A DNA stretch of 5,244 nucleotides, from assembly GCA_027051995.1 (NCBI GenBank), contig JALUFY010000075.1, positions 378-5,621 on the forward strand. Direction: 5' to 3'. The translations under genes were made by a program, and so were the position numbers. Each line of letters begins with the position of its first letter. The stretch's first letter is position 1. The notes beneath the pieces were generated by a model that was not told the DNA's origin, did not search any database, and saw only the letters and a program-made list of their open reading frames with translations. The DNA comes from Hyphomicrobiales bacterium. GTDB lineage: Bacteria > Pseudomonadota > Alphaproteobacteria > Rhizobiales > Aestuariivirgaceae. Positions 1 to 4,491 of this stretch are shown piece by piece.

Positions 1-210
1 CTTCAAGGGCCGGCCGAATAGGGCAGCGCCAGGCCGATGGCCTCCGACACCGTGGCCATGGTGTTGGCGGTGAACTGCGCCCCGCAGGAGCCCGACGAGG
101 GGCAGGCCTTCGTTTCCAGCTCGTGGAGGTCTTCATCGGACAACTCGCCGACGGAATACTTGCCCACGGCCTCGAAGATGTCCTGCACGGTGACCGGCCG
201 GCCCTTGAAG
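1..210. repeat. 16-bp perfect inverted repeat: window edge against interior of ilvD
   Basis: Bases 1-16 (CTTCAAGGGCCGGCCG) are the exact reverse complement of bases 195-210. The match breaks at base 17 against base 194. Ten of the sixteen bases are the GC-rich core CGGCCGGCCC, which could recur by chance in this DNA, but the further six (TTGAAG on the minus strand) replace what should be conserved ilvD codons and create the TGA at 5-3. The layout fits a strand switch at a 10-base microhomology, as in an amplification or assembly fold-back. A real short inversion junction is the alternative. Confidence 0.7.
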
Positions 211-689
211 GTGCCGGGCAGGATGGAGCCGCCGTAGATGAAAACCGACGGCACGTTGAGCCGCAGCATGGCCATCATCATGCCGGGCAGCGACTTGTCA
301 CAGCCGGCGATGCCGACGAGCGCATCATAGCAGTGGCCGCGCATGGTCAGCTCCACCGAATCGGCGATGACCTCGCGCGAGACGAGCGAGGACTTCATGC
401 CCTCATGCCCCATGGCGATACCGTCGGTGACGGTGATGGTGGTGAATTCGCGCGGCGTCCCTCCGGCGGCGGCCACGCCCTTCTTGACGGCCTGGGCCTG
501 GCGCATGAGCGAGATGTTGCAGGGGGCGGCCTCGTTCCAGCTGGTGGCGACGCCGATGATGGGCTGATGGATTTCCTCGTCGGTCAGGCCCATGGCGTAA
601 TAGTAGGAGCGGTGCGGCGCGTGCTCCGGCCCTTCCGTCACATGGCGGCTGGGAAGCCTGCTCTTGTCGATTTTCACCTTGCTGGTCAT
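3..689 (-). CDS. ilvD: Dihydroxy-acid dehydratase, N-terminal part (cut short at the left edge)
   Basis: The enzyme dehydrates 2,3-dihydroxy-isovalerate and 2,3-dihydroxy-3-methylvalerate to the 2-keto acids in valine, leucine and isoleucine synthesis, in the cytoplasm. Visible are 228 residues of a family usually about 550 to 620 long. The N-terminus has the HVTEGPEHAPHRSYYYAMG type opening, then SWNEAAPCN with Cys57, TVTDGIAMGHEGM around residues 86-98, AGCDKSLPGMMMA with Cys130, Asp131 and Lys132, and ACPSSGSCGAQFTANTMA with Cys202. By family knowledge the three cysteines are iron-sulfur ligands, Lys132 is the carbamylated lysine, and Asp89 and Asp131 help bind magnesium. The reading frame reaches a TGA at 5-3 just after LPYSAGP, where the family continues with a proline-rich PAPYESRD-like stretch. 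I think the last bases are not genuine ilvD sequence (see the inverted repeat entry), although a truncated gene cannot be excluded. The ATG at 689 lies in the standard position, but its own ribosome binding site is weak. Identity is very secure; the end is not. Confidence 0.95.
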   Translation of the reverse strand: MTSKVKIDKSRLPSRHVTEGPEHAPHRSYYYAMGLTDEEIHQPIIGVATSWNEAAPCNISLMRQAQAVKKGVAAAGGTPREFTTITVTDGIAMGHEGMKSSLVSREVIADSVELTMRGHCYDALVGIAGCDKSLPGMMMAMLRLNVPSVFIYGGSILPGTFKGRPVTVQDIFEAVGKYSVGELSDEDLHELETKACPSSGSCGAQFTANTMATVSEAIGLALPYSAGP

Positions 690-703
690 CGTGTCTCGCC
701 CAT
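686..703 (-). other. Five-codon mini-ORF overlapping the ilvD start
   Basis: On the minus strand an AAGGA (712-708) stands four bases before an ATG (703-701) that opens a five-codon frame, MGETR, ending in TGA at 688-686. That stop overlaps the ilvD ATG (689-687) as ATGA. The AAGGA is 18 bases from the ilvD ATG, too far to serve it directly, and only a weak GGCGAG lies at the right distance. Translation of the mini-ORF followed by re-initiation is therefore possible. It holds no isoleucine, valine or leucine codons, so it is not a classical ilv attenuator peptide. It may also be chance. Confidence 0.35.
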
Positions 704-990
704 TTTATCCTTGTTGTTGCCATCCTCCCGGGCGTTCCCGGGCTCCCGCGCCTTTCAATCCAGCAGGCAAGTCTATCCGGCCCTCGCCCCTTCGCCGGTC
801 AAACTCTTTCACAAGACCCGAACCGGGCCTGTCCGTGTGATTGAAAAACAGGCTATTTCTCTATTGGGGCGGAAAGAGGAAAGAAAGTGGCATTTTCGCG
901 CCCGCCGGACAGAAAGCCCCCGGGTGTTGCTTTTCTGTCACAGGCGGCGCGGCGCCCATGATCCGGACGGCGGCGCAAAGAACCTGACGC
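690..990 (-). promoter_or_regulatory. ilvD upstream region, promoter not pinned down
   Basis: These 301 bases between the rplQ terminator and ilvD hold no convincing gene on either strand and should contain the ilvD promoter. A TTGACC lies at 803-798 on the minus strand, but no good -10 element follows at 16 to 18 bases (the nearest TAGACT is 21 away), so I do not call it. Structures seen are a 6-bp hairpin CCCGGG-AACG-CCCGGG at 742-727, and a 7-bp hairpin at 830-814 that pairs fully, with one G-U, only as minus-strand RNA. A polypurine tract (plus strand, 866-890) gives a C/U-rich stretch in the minus transcript. Confidence 0.5.
727..742 (-). other. GC hairpin in the ilvD leader
   Basis: CCCGGG is repeated with a four-base spacer and, being self-complementary, can fold into a 6-bp stem with loop AACG on the minus strand. 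It ends 14 bases before the AAGGA of the mini-ORF. The same bases read on the plus strand as two direct copies of TCCCGGGC, 10 bases apart, with a third partial copy after. No T-run follows, so it is not an intrinsic terminator. Confidence 0.35.
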
Positions 991-1022
991 AAAAAGGCCC
1001 CGCGCGGTCTGCGCGGAGCCTT
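991..1022 (-). terminator. Rho-independent terminator after rplQ
   Basis: Read on the minus strand, AAGGCTCCGCGC (1022-1011) pairs with GCGCGGGGCCTT (1005-994) in a 12-bp stem with one U-G pair, a five-base loop and a run of five T ending at 991. It begins 29 bases after the rplQ stop. No T-run is present on the plus-strand side, so it acts in the minus direction only. It closes the ribosomal unit and separates it from ilvD. Confidence 0.9.
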
Positions 1023-1051
1023 CCGGATATCATCCGCAAGCGGTTTGAGGC

Positions 1052-1486
1052 TTACTCGGTGGCTTCCACCACCTCTTCGCCTTCGGTCTCGGCGCGGGCG
1101 CGGTCTTCGGCGCCCTTGGCCTCCGGGTCGCGGTCCACCAGCTCGATCACCGCCATCGGCGCGTTGTCGCCAAAGCGGAAACCGGCCTTCAAAACGCGGG
1201 TATAGCCACCGTTTCGCTCCTTGTAGCGGGGCCCCAGAACCTCGAAGAGCTTTTTCGCCTCTTCCTGTTTGCCCTGAAGCCGCCCGATGGCGATGCGGCG
1301 GGAATTCAGATCGCCCTTCTTGGCCAGCGTGATAAACTTGTCCATCACCCGGCGCAGATCCTTGGCCTTGGGCAGGGTCGTGACAATCTGTTCATGCTTG
1401 ATGAGCGCCGCCGCCAGATTGGCGAACATGGCCTTGCGATGTTCGTGGGTGCGGTTGAATTTCCGCCCCTGCTTCCTGTGACGCAT
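1052..1486 (-). CDS. rplQ: 50S ribosomal protein L17 (bL17)
   Basis: L17 is a large-subunit protein located near the peptide exit tunnel. The 144-residue product has the conserved start [20 protein letters not shown] and the core [20 protein letters not shown] (about residues 36-55), followed by [28 protein letters not shown] (about 93-120). After the core comes an acidic, low-complexity tail of about 24 residues ([18 protein letters not shown]), longer than in the 127-residue E. coli protein; such tails occur in alphaproteobacterial L17. The ATG is preceded by AGGAG with a nine-base spacer. The gene lies 37 bases after rpoA with no terminator between, so it is surely cotranscribed. It is the last gene of the cluster, 29 bases before a strong terminator. 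Confidence 0.98.
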   Translation of the reverse strand: MRHRKQGRKFNRTHEHRKAMFANLAAALIKHEQIVTTLPKAKDLRRVMDKFITLAKKGDLNSRRIAIGRLQGKQEEAKKLFEVLGPRYKERNGGYTRVLKAGFRFGDNAPMAVIELVDRDPEAKGAEDRARAETEGEEVVEATE

Positions 1487-1523
1487 TGTTCCAAACTCCT
1501 GAAAAGCCGTCGGCTCTTTTGTC

Positions 1524-2549
1524 CTAGTAATTGCTGTCGTATTTCTTGGCCAGCTCTTCGATGTTCTCCGGCGGCCAGTTCGGCACTTCCATGCCCAGAT
1601 GCAGGCCCATCTGCGCCAGCACCTCCTTGATCTCGTTCAGCGACTTGCGGCCGAAATTCGGCGTGCGCAGCATCTCCGCTTCCGTCTTCTGGATCAGGTC
1701 GCCGATATAGACGATGTTGTCGTTCTTCAGGCAGTTGGCCGAGCGCACGGAGAGCTCCAGCTCGTCCACCTTCTTCAGCAGCGCGGCGTTGAACTCCAGC
1801 TCCGGCTTCTCTTCCTCGACGGCCTGCTGCGCAGGCTCCTCGAAATTGATGAAGATCTGCAACTGATCCTGCAGGATGCGCGCGGCGTAGGCCACGGCGT
1901 CTTCCGGCGTCACGGAGCCGTCGGTTTCCACCGTCAGGGTCAGCTTGTCATAATCCAGCACCTGGCCCTCACGGGTGTTCTCCACCTTGTAGGAGACGCG
2001 CTTGACCGGCGAATAGAGCGAATCGATGGAGATCAGGCCGATGGGCGCATCCTCCGGGCGGTTGCGATCGGCGGGCACATAGCCCTTGCCGGAGTTGACC
2101 GTCAGCTCCATGCGGATTTCCACGCCCTCGTCCAAGGTGCAGATGACGTGATCCTTGTTCAGCACCTCGACGTCCGCCGTCTCCTCGATGTCGCCGGCGG
2201 TGACCACGCCCGGGCCCTGCTTCTTCAGGGTTACCCGCCGCGGCCCCTCGGCATGCATGCGGAAGGAGATTTCCTTCATGTTGAGCACGATGTCGGTGAC
2301 GTCCTCGCGCACCCCGGCGATGGAGGAGAACTCGTGCAGAACGCCGTCGATCTGCATGGAGGTCACCGCCGCGCCCTGCAGCGACGACAAAAGCACCCGG
2401 CGCAGGGCGTTGCCCAGCGTCATGCCGAAGCCGCGCTCCAGCGGCTCAGCCGTGATCTTCGCCACCTTCTCCGGATCGCGCCCGGGAATGACCTCAAGCT
2501 TCGTCGGCTTGATCAGTTCCTGCCAGTTCTTCTGATTGACCTGCTGCAT
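1524..2549 (-). CDS. rpoA: DNA-directed RNA polymerase alpha subunit
   Basis: Alpha dimerises to start assembly of RNA polymerase, and its C-terminal domain contacts UP elements and activators. The product is 341 residues, close to the usual alphaproteobacterial length. The N-terminal domain (about 1-235) carries the dimer and assembly motif [19 protein letters not shown] around residues 38-56. An acidic, glutamine-rich linker (about 237-250) leads to the C-terminal domain (about 252-325) with VRSANCLK, where Arg269 and Asn272 match E. coli Arg265 and Asn268, and GRKSLNEIK at 300-308. I chose the ATG at 2549 because family members begin a few residues before [10 protein letters not shown] and because an AGGA lies ten bases upstream. 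The frame stays open for 34 more codons to an ATG at 2651, but that extension is glycine/arginine-rich, unlike the family, and covers the leader hairpins. rpsK is upstream and rplQ downstream; no rpsD lies between rpsK and rpoA, unlike in enterobacteria. Confidence 0.98.
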   Translation of the reverse strand: MQQVNQKNWQELIKPTKLEVIPGRDPEKVAKITAEPLERGFGMTLGNALRRVLLSSLQGAAVTSMQIDGVLHEFSSIAGVREDVTDIVLNMKEISFRMHAEGPRRVTLKKQGPGVVTAGDIEETADVEVLNKDHVICTLDEGVEIRMELTVNSGKGYVPADRNRPEDAPIGLISIDSLYSPVKRVSYKVENTREGQVLDYDKLTLTVETDGSVTPEDAVAYAARILQDQLQIFINFEEPAQQAVEEEKPELEFNAALLKKVDELELSVRSANCLKNDNIVYIGDLIQKTEAEMLRTPNFGRKSLNEIKEVLAQMGLHLGMEVPNWPPENIEELAKKYDSNY

Positions 2550-2724
2550 GTCGATAGCATCCTGCCTGGATGTTCCGCCCCCGCCCCTTTGGCGGACATG
2601 GCGGAAAATTCCTGTTTCGTCCGTTGCGGGGAAAGGGGCCTCATGCGCCATTGCATCATGGCGCGCCCCTGCCCCGCCCGCCGCCGGCCTCCCAAGAGGA
2701 GTCCATGCGGCGGAGCTGATGAGA
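2550..2724 (-). promoter_or_regulatory. rpsK-rpoA gap with hairpins ahead of rpoA
   Basis: This 175-base gap has no gene that I can support. On the minus strand GCGCCAT (2664-2658) and ATGGCGC (2651-2645) form a perfect 7-bp stem with a six-base loop. Nearer the start, CCGCC at 2595-2591 can pair either with GGCGG at 2585-2581 or, in a longer stem with one bulged A, as 2599-2591 with 2579-2570. The two are mutually exclusive, and the longer one ends seven bases before the rpoA AGGA (2563-2560). No T-run follows any of them. I found no clear -35/-10 pair. A role in setting alpha synthesis is inference only. Confidence 0.35.
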
Positions 2725-3114
2725 TCAGACCCGGCGGCGCTTGCGCGGGCGCGTGCCGTTGTGCGGGATCGGCGTCACGTCGCGGATGGCCGTCACCTGA
2801 AGACCCGCCGCCTGAAGCGCCCGCAGCGCCGATTCACGCCCCGAGCCTGGCCCGCAGACCTCCACCTCGATGGTCTTCATGCCGTGCTCCATGGCCGCCT
2901 TGGCGGCGTCCTCGGCGGTCAGCTGGGCGGCGTAGGGGGTGGACTTGCGCGACCCCTTGAAGCCCATCTTGCCGGCCGTTGACCAGCTGATGGCGTTGCC
3001 CTGCACATCAGTGATGGTGACCATCGTGTTGTTGAACGTCGCGTTGACGTGCGCCACGCCGGTGGTGACGTTCTTGCGCTCCCTGCGGCGGACGCGTGTG
3101 GTATCCCGTGCCAT
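2725..3114 (-). CDS. rpsK: 30S ribosomal protein S11 (uS11)
   Basis: S11 lies on the platform of the small subunit, contacting 16S rRNA near the E site. The product is 129 residues, the same as E. coli S11. It shows [22 protein letters not shown] (about 19-40), the [14 protein letters not shown] loop (51-64), [18 protein letters not shown] (88-105) and the C-terminal [20 protein letters not shown] (110-129). Asn119-Gly120 corresponds to the Asn-Gly that becomes isoaspartate in E. coli S11. The last stretch reads HNGTRPRK where many bacteria have HNGCRPPK, a tolerated difference. The ATG at 3114 is preceded by CAGG with a short spacer. It follows rpsM after 102 bases. Confidence 0.98.
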   Translation of the reverse strand: MARDTTRVRRRERKNVTTGVAHVNATFNNTMVTITDVQGNAISWSTAGKMGFKGSRKSTPYAAQLTAEDAAKAAMEHGMKTIEVEVCGPGSGRESALRALQAAGLQVTAIRDVTPIPHNGTRPRKRRRV

Positions 3115-3216
3115 GGATTGCCTGTTCCCTGAATTCTGATCCCTTGCGCGGAACCGGGCTCAATCCCCGGCTCCCCGCGAAAACTCGCACATGACCGGCC
3201 CAAGGGGCCGGCGTGA
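3115..3216 (-). promoter_or_regulatory. rpsM-rpsK gap with three successive hairpins
   Basis: This 102-base gap holds three stems in transcription order: CCGGCCC-CTT-GGGCCGG (3211-3195, 7 bp perfect), GCGA-GTTT-TCGC (3188-3177, 4 bp) and AGCCGGG with CCCGGTT (3172-3152, 7 bp with one G-U, seven-base loop). None is followed directly by a T-run, so I do not call a terminator. They may be mRNA stability or processing structures, or simply products of high GC. Confidence 0.35.
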
Positions 3217-3585
3217 TTACTTCTTCTTGCCCGCGATCGGCTTGGCCGGCCCCTTGCGGGTGCGGGCGTTGGTGTGGGTGCGCTGGCCGCGAACGGGCAG
3301 GCCGCGGCGGTGACGCAGGCCACGGTAGCAGCCCAGATCCATCAGACGCTTGATGTTCATGGCCGTCTGGCGGCGCAGATCGCCTTCCACGACATAATCG
3401 TTGTCGATGGTTTCGCGGATCTGGATGACCTCGGAATCCGACAGCTCGTTGACGCGCCGCGAATCCTCGATCCCCACCTTTTCGCAAATGTCCTTCGCGA
3501 ATTTCGGGCCAATGCCGTGAATATACTGAAGCGCGATGACGACGCGCTTGTTCGTCGGTATGTTGACGCCTGCGATACGGGCCAC
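3217..3585 (-). CDS. rpsM: 30S ribosomal protein S13 (uS13)
   Basis: S13 lies in the head of the small subunit, forms bridges to the large subunit and reaches the P-site tRNA with its basic tail. The product is 122 residues, the normal bacterial length. It begins [20 protein letters not shown], has the helix-turn segment [19 protein letters not shown] (about 21-39), and ends in [20 protein letters not shown] and a lysine-rich tail (KPIAGKKK). The start codon is GTG at 3585: an in-frame TGA at 3597-3595, four codons upstream, excludes an earlier start, and GAGG lies seven bases before the GTG. It stands 246 bases after adk, behind a probable promoter of its own, and is followed by rpsK. Confidence 0.98.
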   Translation of the reverse strand: MARIAGVNIPTNKRVVIALQYIHGIGPKFAKDICEKVGIEDSRRVNELSDSEVIQIRETIDNDYVVEGDLRRQTAMNIKRLMDLGCYRGLRHRRGLPVRGQRTHTNARTRKGPAKPIAGKKK

Positions 3586-3607
3586 TTCCTTGCCTCACAC
3601 ATTTGAC

Positions 3608-3636
3608 GCTCCCGGCGGAACAGCCCGCCCGGGAGC
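3608..3636 (-). promoter_or_regulatory. Strong hairpin just upstream of the rpsM ribosome binding site
   Basis: On the minus strand GCTCCCGG-G-CGG (3636-3625, one bulged base) pairs with CCGCCGGGAGC (3618-3608): an 11-bp GC-rich stem with a six-base loop. It ends 22 bases before the GTG of rpsM and about 11 before its GAGG. No T-run follows, so it is not an intrinsic terminator. Its place suggests translational control of the S13 operon, but I recognise no described motif here. Confidence 0.5.
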
Positions 3637-3705
3637 ATGGTTTGCCTGTTCAGAGCTGATCCCGTCCTGCCCGAAGCATGAGCAAAAGCCCCCTGCCCTG
3701 CCCGG

Positions 3706-3719
3706 CTCGCTGCTGCGAG
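3706..3719 (-). other. Small hairpin in the rpsM leader
   Basis: CTCGC-AGCA-GCGAG forms a perfect 5-bp stem with a four-base loop on the minus strand, downstream of the proposed promoter and upstream of the larger hairpin. It is followed by a G-rich stretch (CAGGGCAGGGGGC) and four T. It is too weak to call a terminator with confidence. Confidence 0.3.
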
Positions 3720-3765
3720 ACGCGCGGCGCGGAGAGCTGGAATCCCGAACACCTTTGGAAGGCAC

Positions 3766-3794
3766 CTTCTAAGCCGCCCGGACGATTCCGTCAA
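3766..3794 (-). promoter_or_regulatory. Sigma70-like promoter candidate for rpsM-rpsK-rpoA-rplQ
   Basis: On the minus strand TTGACG (3794-3789) and TAGAAG (3771-3766) are separated by exactly 17 bases. The -35 matches the consensus in five of six positions and the -10 in four of six; TTGACG is a common alphaproteobacterial -35. It lies in the gap after adk and would give a leader of roughly 170 bases before rpsM. Read-through from secY-adk is also likely, since I see no terminator after adk. Confidence 0.6.
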
Positions 3795-3797
3795 GCG

Positions 3798-3838
3798 GCG
3801 ATTTCAGGCCCGCGCCAAAGGGGAACGCGATTCAGGCC
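3798..3838 (-). repeat. Near-perfect direct repeat at the adk stop and ahead of the promoter
   Basis: On the minus strand GGCCTGAATCGC (3838-3827) and GGCCTGAAATCGC (3810-3798) differ by one inserted A and are spaced about 28 bases apart. The first copy includes the adk stop codon; the second ends three bases before the proposed -35. It could be a duplicated operator or a small tandem duplication; two copies are too few to decide. Confidence 0.4.
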
Positions 3839-4491
3839 AGGGTATCCAGCACCTCCTCGATTTCCTTCGTCACATGGTCGATGCCGGCCATGCCGTTGAC
3901 CTTTTTGACGATGCCCTTGTCCGCGTAATAATCGATCAGCGGAGAGGTCTGCGCGTGATAGGCGCCAAGACGCGAGCGCACGGTCTCTTCGTTGTCGTCG
4001 GCGCGGCGGGTGAACTCCGTGCCGCCGCATTCGTCGCAGACGCCCTCGGTCTTCGGCTTCTCGAACGTGTCGTGATAGCCCTTGCCGCACTTGGCGCAGG
4101 TGTAGCGGCCGGTGATGCGCTCCACCAGGGCGTCGTCGTCCACGTCCAGCACGATCACGCCATCGAGCTTCATGCCCTTGGCCTGAAGCATCTTGTCCAG
4201 CTCGGCGGCCTGCGCCACGGTGCGCGGAAAGCCGTCGAAGATCACGCCGGGGGCGGCCTTCACGTCCGCCTCGTCCAGGCGGTCGGAGATGATGTTGATG
4301 ACAATGTCGTCTGTGACCAGCTCGCCCTTTTCCATCACGTCCTTGGCCTTCTTGCCATACTCGGTGCCGGCCTTGACGGCGGCGCGCAGCATGTCGCCGG
4401 TGGACAGCTGGATCAGCTTGCGGCTCTTTTCCAGACGCTTGGCCTGGGTGCCCTTGCCCGCGCCGGGCGGGCCGAACAGAATGATGTTCAT
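3832..4491 (-). CDS. adk: Adenylate kinase, zinc LID type
   Basis: The enzyme interconverts ATP plus AMP and two ADP in the cytoplasm. The product has 219 residues, the long form. It opens with the P-loop GPPGAGKGT (7-15), then the AMP-binding segment LSTGDMLRAAV (29-39), and FDGFPRTVAQA (85-95). The LID (about 125-163) carries CAKC (132-135) and CDEC (152-155), a four-cysteine zinc site that stabilises the LID in many bacteria and is absent in E. coli. RRADDNEETVRSRL (162-175) supplies LID arginines and aspartates. The ATG overlaps the secY stop as ATGA and has GAGG five bases upstream, so translation is probably coupled to secY. The adk gene between secY and rpsM is a usual arrangement outside enterobacteria. 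Identity is secure. Confidence 0.98.
   Translation of the reverse strand: MNIILFGPPGAGKGTQAKRLEKSRKLIQLSTGDMLRAAVKAGTEYGKKAKDVMEKGELVTDDIVINIISDRLDEADVKAAPGVIFDGFPRTVAQAAELDKMLQAKGMKLDGVIVLDVDDDALVERITGRYTCAKCGKGYHDTFEKPKTEGVCDECGGTEFTRRADDNEETVRSRLGAYHAQTSPLIDYYADKGIVKKVNGMAGIDHVTKEIEEVLDTLA

Noticed and set aside
798..803. TTGACC as the -35 of an ilvD promoter
   Set aside because: No acceptable -10 element lies 16 to 18 bases downstream; the closest resemblance is at 21 bases.
861..893. Ten-codon minus-strand frame (MPLSFLFPPQ) as an ilv leader peptide
   Set aside because: No ribosome binding site precedes it, it has only two leucines and no isoleucine or valine run, and no terminator/antiterminator pair follows.
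123..1205. Plus-strand open frame of 360 codons across ilvD, the gap and the rplQ end
   Set aside because: It runs through the antisense of two clear genes and of a terminator hairpin, and shows no family resemblance.
2550..2651. 34-residue N-terminal extension of RpoA to an ATG at 2651
   Set aside because: RpoA proteins begin near [10 protein letters not shown]. The extension is not family-like and lies over leader hairpins, and the ATG at 2549 has an AGGA upstream.
1599..2960. Plus-strand open frame of 453 codons antisense to rpoA and rpsK
   Set aside because: It mirrors rpoA and rpsK in a GC-rich genome. The translation is low-complexity, rich in Arg, Leu, His and Ala, with no recognisable domain, while the opposite strand encodes proteins identified without doubt.
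3195..3211. Hairpin after rpsM as an intrinsic terminator
   Set aside because: The stem is perfect, but no T-run follows directly, and rpsK, rpoA and rplQ downstream are expected to be cotranscribed.
3357..3794. Minus-strand 145-codon frame across the adk-rpsM gap and rpsM in another frame
   Set aside because: It overlaps rpsM out of frame and has no recognisable features; the gap looks like a leader with promoter and hairpins.
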